A DNA stretch of 64,000 nt from Zanthoxylum bungeanum (Eukaryota > Streptophyta > Magnoliopsida > Sapindales > Rutaceae): the NCBI GenBank assembly GCA_019454045.1, contig SKCR01033665.1, positions 186,001 to 250,000 on the forward strand, written 5' to 3'. The position numbers were made by a program, and so were the translations under genes. Of the stretch, positions 35,642 through 48,450 are shown piece after piece (within the stretch, counting starts at the first letter, position 1; every line of letters begins with the position of its first letter). The notes under the pieces are model-generated. The model ran no database searches. It was not told the DNA's origin and was given only the letters and a program-made list of their open reading frames with translations.

Positions 35642-37647
35642 TGTTAGTGTTCCTAGAACATGCCAAGGATCTCTAAGAGTGATTCGTGTGTGAATATTCA
35701 AAGAAGTTGCGGAAAAATACTTACAATGAGTGGATGTAGGATTTCAAAAATCTTTTCATTTCGGAAGCTCCAAGCTTTATGTTTGCATTCCAAACTCATG
35801 GGTGAGTTTCCCTATCACTATCTTTTGACTCCTTAATGTGCTAGCAAGAACAAAAAATGAAAGAAAATTTCCTCCTCCAAGGAAGGAAACTTTCGGCCAT
35901 AATAGAGAAAAGAGAGAGAAGAGTTTTGTGTTTTGTTTTTCCAAAAACAATTACCAAAACCTTTTTCCAAAAGAATGTATATACTTATCCAAAAGTAAAA
36001 GTCAAAGTGTGTAATACAAGTTTCCAACAAAAATCCACCACCAACTTCTATCACCAAAAATGTGACTTATGATGTAAGTTGGTGGGCCCAACTTTAAATT
36101 AAAAATTCAAGTGGGCTTGCTCAACACATTTCGGGCTCGGGTTCGTTTAATCTGATTAAACGAATTTTACGTCGCGACGTAATTAAATATAATTTAATTA
36201 AATAATAATGCCTAGCAAAATTATTGCGGAAGTCGCTTACGAATTAATTCCAAATTAATTCGTTCGCTTGAATTAAAATTCAATTTTAATTCCGTATTGA
36301 AATCTGATTTCAATTAATATATCTAATATATTATTTTAGCCCATATTAATATATTAAATAGAAAAATCCAATTTAACTATTAAATTTATTTTACCGATTA
36401 ATTCCAAATTAACCGCATTCTCTCTTCTCGACGAATTTAATCCCAGATAAATTCTCGACACAATTAATCCCAGATTAATTCTTTCTCTTATAATTAATCC
36501 CAGATTAATTTTCTCTTTCATACTTAATCCCAGATTAATTTTCTCTTTCATAATTAATCCCAGATTAATTTTCTCTTTCATAATTAATCCCAGATTAATT
36601 CTGTTCGAGTAAAATCTGATCAGTGAATCTTTGGGAAGCGACCCAAGAGATCCCTGGATATGTTGGCAGTAAATACGGTCATCGGACTATTCGAACACGC
36701 GCGTACCCGGTACCACGTTTTTACTGATTTACAAGACATGATTGGCTTCTAGCAAAGCACCGTGCCTACCCAATTATCCAGAAATATTCTTTAAAGGAAT
36801 ATATAATATTTATCAGGCGTAGTATACTAGATATTGCGTATTACGATCCAGTATCGGATGTCACATGCTAGGCCTGGGGCTGGAATTGTGTCTGCCCCGT
36901 ACGAAGCATATATCAGATCACTGGAAACTAGTCTTTATAATCGGATAATCATGACCTAGTCATATTATCCCGATGACTACAGTACTTAAGAGTACCAGTT
37001 TCGTATCCTACGTGATCATCATCTCCATATGACTGAAGTGGTACTTCCATCTTGACATCACACCCAATACACTACGATTCTCAGTATACCCAGAAGAGTC
37101 GTACATAGAACCTGTTAAAACCTCGGACGACCAAAACCAAAGCGTACTGATTGTCGCAAGTATTAGCGATGCAAGTCTCAGGTTAAGACCAAATACACAT
37201 ACCCTGATTCGGATTCCCATAAACACATAGTCATACTACCAATGGGATTTCGATGGGTCTATCCAGAGCAAAGCTGTTCCCGTACCATCGGCAAACAGAA
37301 CCTCCTATTACACTTGCATGAGTATCCAATACCCAAATATATGAGAACTATGTCGTTAAGCTTCCATAATGTGCACAAGTGTAATACTAGCCTATTCCGC
37401 ATTATCGATGTCCAGTCTCGATAATACTACGACTATGGATATTTAATGATTAAACCTTTCATGGATTAATACTGTCTCATATCTTATTAATCCGGTACTA
37501 CTCATATGGACTTTTATCATTTATATATCTAAGTAATAAAATTACAAAATAATAAAAGAGCAATTTCCTTTGTCACATAGTTAATTTTGTACAAGAACAC
37601 CATGTCCTTTACAAAATAGTGATGCTATGGGTCATAATTGTCCAACA
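35642..37647 (-). repeat. 3' LTR of Copia G
   Basis: 2006 bp of the same family as the A and H LTRs. The outer end reads TGTTAGTGTTCCTAG on the plus strand, a diverged form of TGTTGGGTTTTCTAG. The inner end CCAACA abuts the polypurine tract. It is more diverged from the other copies at its outer end. Confidence 0.85.
36461..36600 (-). repeat. 30-bp tandem units with palindrome ATTAATCCCAGATTAAT
   Basis: Five units step exactly 30 bases within the Copia G LTR, with TTCTCTTTCATA spacers. Other family LTRs carry only two or three looser copies (about 6300-6380, 41580-41650, 44200-44280). The minus-strand frame over this array encodes a meaningless EKINLGL repeat. Confidence 0.85.
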
Positions 37648-37661
37648 ATCTCCCACTTGGC

Positions 37662-40561
37662 CTATAGCCAATCACTCGAGTGTTTAACACCTGAACTATG
37701 TACGGGTCGTTCATGCTTATGCTGAGATATCGCTTTCGTCAGCGGATTTACAAGGTTATCATCTGATGCGATTTATTCGATCATCATATCGCCACGATGT
37801 ATGATCTCACGAATCAGATAAAACTGTTCAAAGTACATACTTGGATCGTTAATGAGACCGTAATTCTTTAGCCAGTGCTGTAGCCTAGCTCAGCTGCTAA
37901 CAGAACTACTTCCTAATCTAATTAGGAATTTTATAGATCCAAAATGCTTCTTTTGCTGCCCCAGCTGCAGCAATGTATTCCACTTTTATTGTTGAATCGA
38001 CAACAACATCTTGCTAGGAAGATTTCCAGCTCACTGTTCCGTTCTTCAAACAAAATTATGTACCCTGATTGTGACTTAAAGTCGTATTTATCGGTTTGGA
38101 AACTTGCAAATGTGGACCTAGTCACTTCAAGTTCTCATTCTCCATGTATTAAAAATGCATCCTTAGTTCGTCTAAGATACTCAAGGATGTTCTTAATATC
38201 AATCCAGTGACCATCACCTGGATCGGTCTGATTGTGACTCCACATGCTCAAAGCATATGAGACACCAGGTCATGTACATATCTTTCAATGTAAGGGTTCT
38301 CGGAGAGTGCCAAAATTTTTAGATCTATTCCAGTAGATCCTTATTCCTATAATAAAGGTTGTCTCTCCCAAGTATTTCATGGAAAGTTTTAACGAAAGCC
38401 AAACTTTCACCGATTTTAATATGAGAATGTCATTGCTAAGAAGCAATACAACATCAATGAATATGACAATCATTTTCAGTGCGCTCCCACCAACCTTCTT
38501 ATATACACAAGAATCATCATCATTTTGAATGAAACTATATAGCATTATGATCTCATCAAAACATTTGTTCCAAGAATATAATGCTTGCTTCAATCCAAGA
38601 ATGGATCGAATTAACTTGCAAACCTTGTTTCCATGTTTTGGTATGACAAAACCGTCAGACTGTTGTATAAAACATCCTCAAAAAGGTTTCCGTTAAGGAA
38701 AGCGGTTTTGACGACCATCTGTCATATTTTATTATGAAATATGCAGTAATAGCAAGTATTATCCGAATGGATTTAATCATGGCAACATGTAAAAGGTTTC
38801 GTCGTAATCAACACAATGTTGATGACAATACCCTTTCGCTACAACCCTAGCTTTGTACATTTGTATGTTGCCATCCATGTTTGTTTTCCTTGAAGACCTA
38901 TTTGGTACCAATAGGCACGATGCCTTTTGGTACATCAATCCAGTATCCAAACTTGGTTGATATACATGGAATCCATTTCGGACTTCATGGCACTTTCCCA
39001 TAAATGGAGTCGATACCTTGTATCACTTCCTCATACGTAGTCGGCTCATTATCCTCAATAAGATTAATATCTTTATGAGGTGAGATCAGAAACCCATACG
39101 ATGTTCTTGTGTATTAGAAGATTGTGGTACAGATTCATCCCTGATGAATTGTTCGTGTTCCGTTAGGGGTCGGTGCTAGGAACATTATTACTCCAATTTT
39201 CATCGAGTTCTACTTTCCTTCCACTTACCACTACATTTAGGAATTCCTCTTAGGAAAACCGCATGGAGAGCAACAAATACCTTGTTCTCTTGTGGGTTGT
39301 GGAAATTGGTTTCCCTAGGATAAACAATTACAAATAGGCACTTATCCGATTTGGGTTTTAGTTTGGTATCATCCAAACATTCAATTATATACCCAACATA
39401 CCAAAATCTTCAGGAATGAGAAACTTGATTTCTTTCCTGTCAATATTTTATATGGAGTCTGTCCAACAAAATTTGGCGGAACCTTATTCAAAATAAGTAT
39501 TGCACTGTTCAATGCATATCCTGTTAAGGAAATTGATAGCTCAGTGCGACTCATCATTAACCTAACCATGTCCAACAAAGTCTGGTTTTTCCGTACGGAC
39601 ACACCATTCAATTGAGGTGTTCCGGGAGGAGTCCACTATTAAAGAATATCATACTCTTTCAAGTAATCTTGAAACTCATTGCTTAAGTATTCTACACTAC
39701 GGTCCAACCACAATATTTTTAATACTTTTGCCGGTATTTTTTCTACTTCGTGTCGAAACTCTTTGAATTTATCAAAAGTTTCCAATTTGTGTTTCATAAG
39801 ATACACATAACCATAACGCGATGCAACATCCGTAAAGGTTATGAAGTATTCATATCCACCTACGTCACTATAAACGAGGGCTAACAGCTCGGTGGCACGT
39901 ACACTTTTACCGTTAAAAGGCGTTTTAAGCACTTTGCCTAATAAATTAGATTCATAGACGTTATATGATTTAGGATCAAATCTGTCCATAATATCCATTC
40001 TTCAAAAGAGTGGATATACGAGTCTTGTTAATGCGTCCCAGACGACAATGCCACAAATAAGTCTCATCTGATTTACTCAGTTTGAGCTTTTTGTTTGTCA
40101 TGTTATATGTTTGAGATTCATTTATATTCGAAATATAAATATTATTATTCACATCTAATGTGTATATCTCAATATCACATTTATAAACAAAACACCCAAT
40201 TTTCTGGAACATAAAGGTACACCCGCAACAGGTTAAACTAGATATAGAGATAATGTTTCTAGACAAACTAGGTACATTATAACAGTTTCCTAATTTAAGT
40301 GCATGCCCAAAAGGGCAATTCCAAAACTTAGGTTCCCACAGCCAAAACAGCGACTCTCGTCCCTAATCCGACTAATAGGTCGATTCTATCTGAAGCCAGT
40401 CTCCTGCTAATTAGCAGATCCCGCACATCAGTACATATGTATGTACCACATCTAATATCAAAATCCAATTTTAAAACTAGTAATGGACATGTTTATAACA
40501 AACACATATGAATTCAGAGCCTTGCCCGCCTTCACTTCTTACATGTCTACCTTGTCCATAC
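37662..40561 (-). pseudogene. Copia G pol, decayed
   Basis: Minus-strand order: pre-integrase YLWHCRLGRINKTR (about 40060); integrase core with VYSDVGGYEYF, DVASRYGYVYLMKH and a damaged second aspartate motif (about 39900-39640); then SLTGYALNSAIL and NKVPPNFVGQTPYKI (about 39540-39450). Reverse transcriptase fragments include QMYKARVVAKGY (about 38870) and MKQALYSWNKCFDEI (38593). The YVDD motif is degenerate (FIDVV, about 38455). RNase H remnants run to the DWL-type stop at 37662-37664. Several frames are open for about 100 codons each, but stops and shifts separate them. Confidence 0.85.
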
Positions 40562-40720
40562 TGATGAGTGGTAATTATATCACTATTTCCCACTCATTTA
40601 ACCTAATATCTTATAAAGTTTCTCGGGTTTTATGAACGTTTTGATATGTTTTAGTTTATTTTGCAGATAAAATAAAATTGGGACTTAATGGAATCATTTA
40701 GGATGAAATATGGGTCAAAT

Positions 40721-42696
40721 TATTGGATTTTCTAGGTCAAACCAAGATCAATTTAAGCATTTGAAAGTGTGAATACGACAAAGTAAAGTTGCGGAATACT
40801 CACTTTGATCGGCTTTTGCGATGCGAGGAACAACAAAAATTTACTGCTCCACCATTGAAGCTCACGACAATGGTCCTCTGTGTGCTCCATTTGTGTTCGT
40901 CAAGCTCTAAGTTTTAATTTTAGATTCCATGCTCAATGGTTTGTTTCCCTATCACCTTTGGATGACTCTTTAGTGTGCTAGCACTTGGAAATTTTGTCAC
41001 AAAATTTCCCCTAAAGCTTCTCATTGCTCACGGCATTGAAGGAATTTTTGAGAGAAAAATGGCCCAAGGCCGAATGGAGAGGGAGAGGAAGAAGAGAAGT
41101 TGTGTTGGTGTGTTATGTTATCTAATACAAAAAATTTGAAAGTCAAATACCAAAAATAATTAAATGGTAAATGTCTTTCAACCATCACATTTGAGTGTTT
41201 CACACTCAAGCATCATCCAACAACTTCCATCACAATAAATTGATAAAGTTGACTAGTGATGTGACGCTTGATGTGACTTGTGGGCCCCACTTGATTCGAA
41301 ATGCGAGTGGGCCCGCAAACACTCCCGGGCTCGGGTTCGCTAATTCTGAATTAACGAATTTTCCGTTGCGACGTAATTAAATCAAATTTAATTAAATAAT
41401 TATGCCTAGCAAAATTACTATTCACATTGCTAGTGAATTAATTCAAAATTAACTCGTTCGCCCGAATTAAAATTTAATTTTAATTCCGCGTCGAAATCTA
41501 ATTTCGTTTAATATATCGAATATATTAATTTTTTCGATAAATTCGAAATTAATCGTTCTCTCTCTTTAAATAATATTTTATCCCAGATAAATATCTCCGT
41601 AATTAATCCCAGATTAATTTTCTCTCTCTATTAATTAATCCCAGATTAATAATGTGCGAGTCATACGTCATCGGTGAATCTTCGAGAAGCGACCCATGAG
41701 ATCCCCGGATATGTTGGCAGTAAATCTGGTCATCGGACTATCCGAACACGTACGTACCTAGTACTACGTTTTTACCGATTTACAAGACATGGTTGGCTTC
41801 TAGCAAAGCATCGTGCCTACCCAATTCTCTAGAAATATTCTTAAAGGAATATGTAATCTGTATCAGGTGTTGTATACGTAGTATTGCCTATTGCGATCCA
41901 GTATCTGACGTCACGTGCTAGGCCTGAGGCGGGAATTGTGTTTGCCCCGTACGAAGCACATGTCGGATCTCTAGTAACTAATCTCTATAATCAGATAATC
42001 ATGACCTTGTCATATTATCTCGATGACTGCTGTACATAAGAGTACTAGTTCCGTATCCTACGTGACCATCATCTCCTCTCTGACTGGAGTGATACTTCCA
42101 TCTTGACATCACACCCAATACACTACGATTCTCAATATACCCAGAAGAGGCGTACACAGAACCGGTTAAAGCCCTGGACGACCAAAACCAAAGTATATTG
42201 ATTGTCGCAAGTATTAGCGGTGCAAGTCTTAGGTTAAGACCAAATACACCTACCCTGATTCAGACTTCCATAGACATATAGTCATACTACCAATGGAATT
42301 CTGAGGGGTCTATCCAGAGCGAAGCTGTTTCTGTACCATCTGTAAACACAACCTCCTATTACACTTGCATGAGTATCCAATACCCAAATATATGAGAACT
42401 ATGCCGTTATGCTCCCACAACGCGCACAAGTGTAATACTAGTCTATTCCGCATTATCGATGTCCAATCTCGATAATACTACGACTAGGGATTATTTAATG
42501 ATTAAACCTTCATGGATTGATACTGTCTCATATCATCTCAATCAGGAACTAATCATAAGGACCTTTTATCATTTATATATCTTGGTAATCCAATTACAAA
42601 TGATAAAAGAGTAATTTCCTTTGTCACATAGTTAATTTGTACAACAACACCATTATCTGTACAAATAGTGATGCTATGGGTCATAATTGTCCAACA
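40721..42696 (-). repeat. Solo LTR of the A/G/H Copia family
   Basis: A 1976-bp LTR with plus-strand ends TATTGGATTTTC (mutated TGTTGG) and GTCCAACA. It is flanked by the 5-bp duplication CAAAT at 40716-40720 and 42697-42701. No internal sequence remains, which is the product expected from recombination between the two LTRs of one element. It interrupts the U3 of the F1 LTR. Confidence 0.9.
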
Positions 42697-43319
42697 CAAA
42701 TAAGGGAAAAAGCTGGACTTGACATTTTGATTTTGGAGATTGGAAACTTGAAAGGGAGTTCTAACGAAGTATAGTTTCAGAAATTCCAGCTTTGCGCAAC
42801 TGTCATATTTTGGTAATAACTTTTCACTCCGATATCGAATTGAGGTGATTCAAGTTCCAGATAAAAGAAGACTTAAAGATCTACAACTTTGAAGAATAAA
42901 ATAAATTTTAAATCTGAAGATTTCATAATCGAAATTGATGAAACATCTGAAAGTGTGTTATGTGTAATTATTAAAATCATTTTCAAACCAAAAAACATAA
43001 ATAAATAAATAAAAATAAAAATTGTCAAACTTCCATTAAACATGCTTGCATGTTTAGAGGAGGATTTGGTGCCATGTTTGGTGGAGCAATTGGTGGAGAA
43101 ATTGGTGGAAGCCTTTAAATTATCCTATAAATACCAAGTCATTTCATTTGTAATTCTCATGCTTTCCTTAGGTTTTTGTAAGGAATTTAAGGATGGCATC
43201 TTGTTTGTTTATTTTTTGAAATTTAAATTATGTAATTTTATTTCAGATATAGTAGTAGTTTTTTTTTTCTTTTCTTTTCTTTTATGTTTTGTAGTTAGAT
43301 TTCCGCTGGGGGAAGGGTG

Positions 43320-45323
43320 TTTTGGAATTCTCTAAGGTCCCAATGATCATTATCAAGCAAGAAAACACATGTGAATACACAAAGAAATATGGCGGAATCA
43401 TACTCACATCGAACGGATTGGATGCTACGAAGAACAAAAATTTTATGCTCCCTCCAAGTGCATTCGGCAGTGAGGAATTTTTTATCTTCATTTTCGGCCA
43501 TGGATGGGTGAATCAAGCTCCAAGCTTTCTTCTTAAATCATTCCATGGACACATGTGGGTTTCCCTATCACCTACGGACGACTCCGGAGTGTGCTAGCAC
43601 CTTGATTTTGCAACAAAATCACTCATTTTCTTCTCTTACTTCTCACGGCAGTGAGCTAAACCAGAAGGAAGAAAACAGCCCTCATGGGCGTGAGAATGAG
43701 AGAGAAAAGAGAGATGAGAGAAAAGTTAGGTTGTGTTAAAAAAATGGTAATTGATTTTCAAAAAATCATATACACATTTTGCTTTCAAAAGTCAAAGCTT
43801 TCAAAGCCATCGAACAACTTCAACAACTCACATCACTTAATCAATCAAATTGTCACATCACTCAAAGTGACATGTGATTTGACGCTAGATGTGACTAATG
43901 ATTTGACGCTTGATGTGACTTTCGTGCCGCACTCGAATTTGAAATGCGAATGTGCTCGCAAACACTTATGGGCTCGGCTTCGCTAATTCCAAATTAACGA
44001 ATTTTCCGTTGCGACGTAATTAAATGATTATGCCTATCGAAATCACTATTCACGTCGCTAACTAATAATTCTAAATTAACTCGTTCGCCCGAATTAAAAT
44101 CTAATTTTAATTCCGCGTCGAAATCCAATTTCCTATAATATATCAAATATATTATTTATCGATTAATTCCAAATTAATCGTTATCTCTCTTTAAATGATA
44201 TTTTATCCCAAATAAAATATCTCCGCAATTAATCCCATATTAATTTTCTCTCTCATCGAATTAATCCCAGATTAATTAAGTGCGAGTCATACGTCATCGG
44301 TGAATCTTCGGGAAGCGACCCATGAGATCCCCAGATATGTTTGCAGTAAATTCGGTCGTCGGACTATCCGAACTCGTAAGTACCTAGTACTACGTTTATA
44401 CCGATTTACAAGACAAGGTTGGCTTCTAACAAAGCGCCATGCCTACCCAATTCTCCAGAAATATCCTTACAGGAATAAGCGATCTATATCAGGCGTAATA
44501 TACGTAGTATTGTGTATGTCGATCCAGTATCGGATGATCAGGCCTGGGGCTGGAATTGTGTCTGCCCCATACGAAGTACATGTTGGATGTCTGGTAACTA
44601 GTCTCTATAATCGGATATACATGACCTTGTCATAATATCTCGATAGCTGCAGCATTTAAGAGAACCAGTCCCGTATCCTACGTGACCATCATCTCCACTA
44701 TGACTGGAGTGATACTTCCGTCTTGACATCACACCCAACACACTACGATTCTCGATATATCCAGAAGAGGCATACATAGAAACCGGTTAAAGCCCTGGAT
44801 GACCTAAACCAAAGTATATTGATTGTCGCAAGTATTAGCGGTGCAAGTCTCAGGTTAAGACCAAATACACCTACCCTAATTTCGGACTTCCATAGACACA
44901 TAGTCATACTACCAATGGAATTCCGAGGGGGTCTATCCAGAGCGAATCTGTTTCCCGTACCATCGGTAAAACACAACCTCCTATTACACTTGCATGAGTA
45001 TCCTATACCCAAATAAATGAGAACTATGCCGTTGTGCCCTCACAACGCGCACAAGTGTAATACTAGTCTTTTACGTATTTATCGATGTCCAATCTCGATA
45101 ATACTCTGACTAAGGATATTTAATGATTTATCCTTCGTGGACTGATACTGTCTCATATCATTCTCAATCCAGGAATAAATCATAGAGACCTTCTATCATT
45201 TATACATCTAGGTGATCTAATCACAAATGATAAGAGTGCAATCTCCTTTGTCACATAGTTAATTTGTACAACAACACCATTATCTGTACAAATAGTGACG
45301 ATATGGGTCATAATTGTCCAACA
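43320..45323 (-). repeat. 3' LTR of Copia H
   Basis: 2004 bp, full-length homologue of 51248-53236. It abuts the polypurine tract at 45324 and the target duplication at 43319. Confidence 0.92.
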
Positions 45324-45337
45324 ATCTCCCACTTGGC

Positions 45338-48300
45338 CTATAGCCAGTCACTCGAGTGTCTTACACCCGAACTATGTACGGTTGGCTCAAACTGCTGAGA
45401 AAAGGCTTTCGTCAGCAGATTTGTATGATTATCGTCTGATGCGATTTATTCGATCAGCACATCGCCACGATGTATGATTAGAACAAATCAGATGAATATC
45501 GAAGTATATATCTGGATCGTTGATGAGACCATTAATTCTTTAACCTGTGCTGAAGCCTAGCTCAGCTGCTGACAGAATTATATCTAATCTAATTAGATTT
45601 ATTATCGACCCAGAAGGCTTCTATTGCTACCTCAGCTGCAGCAATAACCTGCATTTGTTGTTTATTCAGTAACAATATCTTGCTTGGAAGATTTCCAGCT
45701 CAATGTTCCGTTATTCAAACTTTGTAGTACCGTTTGCGACTTATAGTCGTTTTATTGGTTAGGAAACTTGCTATAGTGATCCCAGTCACTTCAAGTTCTC
45801 CTTCTCCATAGATTAAGACAGCATCATTAGTTCTCTAAGATACTAAGTATGTTCTTAACATCAATCCAGTGACTATCACTTGGATTGGCCTGTTTGTGAA
45901 TCTATATGCTCAAAGCGTATGAGACACTAGGTCACGTACATTTTTCAATGTATGAGTTCTCAGAGAGTTTTCACGAAAGCCAAGCTTTCACCGATTGTTT
46001 ATTATGGGAATTTCATTTCCAAGAAATGAAATATTATCATTATTTTTTAGGACAACGATTGTCAGTGCGCTCCCACTAACCTTCTTATATACACAAGAAT
46101 TATTTCGTTTTGAATTAAATCATATACCATTATGATTACATCAAGACGGTAATTCTAAGAACCTAATGCTTGCTTCAATCCAAACATGGATCGAATAACC
46201 TGCAAACCTTGTTTGCTAGTTTAGGTACGACAAAACCGACATAATATTTTAAACATCCTCCAAAATGTTTCCTTTTCAGGAAAGCGATTTTCCCGTTAAG
46301 CTGACATATTTCATAATGAAACATGCAGCATTAGCAAGCATTATCCAAATGGATTTACCATGGCAACAAGTAAAAGATTGAATCGTAATCAACACAATGT
46401 TGATAACGATACCTTTCCGCTAAAAGCCTAGCTTTATACGTTGGTATGTTGCCATCCATGTATGTCTTCCTTGAAGACTTATAAGTACCAATAGGCACAA
46501 TGCCTTGCGGTACATAAGCTAGTATCCAAACTTGTTGATATACATGGAAACCATTTAGGACTCATGGCACTTTGCCATAATAGGGAGTCGATACCTTGTA
46601 TCACTTCCTCATACGTAGTTAGTTGGTATACCTCAATAAGATTGACATCTTTATGAGGTGAGATCAGAAACCCATACCCTAGGTTGTTTTCTGACTCTCT
46701 CCGACTTACGCGGTTCTTGTGTATTCGAAGATTATTGGTAATAGTTTCATCCTTGATGAACTATTTATGTTCCATTAAGATTCGGTGCCATGGAATAGTA
46801 TTACTCCGATTTTCATCGAGTTTTACTATCCTCCCACTTACAACTGCATATCGGTATTCCTCTTAGGCAAACCGCATGGCGAGCAACAATTACATTGTTC
46901 TCTTGTGAGTTGTATAAGTACTATACTTTGGTATCCCTAGGATAACCTACAATTGGCACTTATCCAATTTGGGTTTTAGTTTGGTATCATCCAAACATAT
47001 GCCTAGCATACCCAAATATTCAGGAATGAGAAACCCGGTTTCTTTCCCGTTCATATCTAATATGAAATCTGTCAAATAGATTATTATGGAACCTTATTCT
47101 AAATAAGTTTAGCACTGTTAATGTGTATCCGTTGAAGGAAATGGTAGCTCAAAGTGACTCATGATTAACCTTATCATGTCCAACAAAATTCGGTTACTCG
47201 GTTCGGACACACCGTCAGAATGACGTGTTCCAGGAGGAGTCCTCTTTGAAAGAATACTATACTCTTTCAAGTATATTAGAAACTTATTGCTTAAGTATTT
47301 TACATTACGGTCTTACCGTGACGGTTTAATACTATAGCCGATCTGTTTGTCTATTTTCGTGTCGAAAATTGTAAAAGTTTCCGATTTGTGTTTCAAAAGA
47401 AACACATAACCATAACGCGATGCAACATCCGTAAAGGTCACGAAATATTCATACCCACCTCTAGCCTAGCTAGACATGGGCCCACTTGCTTCAATATGAA
47501 CTAGGGCTAACAGATCAGTGGCATTTACACTTTTACCAAGTAAAAAGTGTTATAGGCACTTTGCCCAATAAACTAGATTCGTTGACTTTATTTGAATGGA
47601 ATCAAAACAGTCATAGTATCCACTCTTCAAAAGTGTGGATATACGATTCATGTTTGATTGTGTCCCAGACAACAATGCCACAATTAGTTTCTTTTGATCA
47701 AATCAGTTTGAGCTATTTGTTTGTCATGTTATATATTTGAGATTTATTTATATTCAAAATATAAATTATGTTATTCACATCTAATTTGTTTATCTCAATA
47801 TCATCTTTATATAATAAAACACTTTAGTGTTCTAGAATATAAAGGTATATCCGCAACGGATAATACACTGATATAGAAATAATGCTTCTAGTCAAACTAG
47901 TTACATTATAACAGTTTCCAAATTTAGGTACACACGCGAGGGTAGTTCCTAAAATTAGGTATCTACGGTTAAAACATCGAATTTCGTCCCGTTTCCGATT
48001 CGTAGATCAATCTCAATTGAAGTCAGTATCCTGTTCATAACCGATTCTGAACATCAATACATATATATATCATACTAAGTATCTAAAATCCAATTTTAAT
48101 ACTAGTAGTGAATATATTTATGACAAACATATTTGAAGTCAGAGCCTTGCTCGTCTTCAATTCCTTCATGTCTGCTTTTTCCAAACGGCAGTCACGCTTC
48201 CGTGATCCCGTTTGCCACATTTAGGTAGATATTTTGGGATATGTCATTTATCTTCCCAGAAGATTATAATGATTTTACCTTTGCCCTTTTCATATTCCAG

Positions 48301-48450
48301 AAGCCTTTGGCCAAGCCTCGGGTTTCTAGAATATCAAAGTAAGGTGCGCCTTGTGCTACTTGCCTAATTGCAAACTTTGACTTTGTCTCCTTGAGAATAG
48401 TCATTAATTCTCCAAGAATTATTTATTGCAATTTATTACTTCTAAAATCT
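45338..48450 (-). pseudogene. Copia H gag-pol, extensively degraded
   Basis: The same segments as in Copia A can be followed on the minus strand. There is a gag remnant near 48450-48250, a zinc-knuckle relic near 48210, pre-integrase text near 47700, integrase near 47480-47220, reverse transcriptase near 46550-46000, and RNase H to the stop at 45338-45340. Part of gag and of the RT region is deleted, and no frame stays open beyond about 60-80 codons. The decay is much worse than the difference between the two LTRs would predict. Confidence 0.8.

Larger units (their letters stand above)
35642..40561 (-). mobile_element. Ty1/Copia element G, 3' part, interrupted by F1
   Basis: On the minus strand it comprises decayed pol (40561 to 37662), polypurine tract (37658-37648) and 3' LTR (37647 to 35642). 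The sequence stops in the middle of gag, at text homologous to 2310 of Copia A, exactly where the LTR of F1 begins. The rest of gag and the 5' LTR should therefore lie beyond F1, outside the window. Confidence 0.85.

Noticed and set aside
36354..36581. Minus-strand frame with repeated EKINLGL
   Set aside because: It is a translation of the 30-bp noncoding LTR repeat in Copia G.
43042..43335. Plus-strand frame of 97 codons with hydrophobic segments
   Set aside because: It spans the TATA box and start region of the F1 LTR. The hydrophobicity comes from T-rich sequence.
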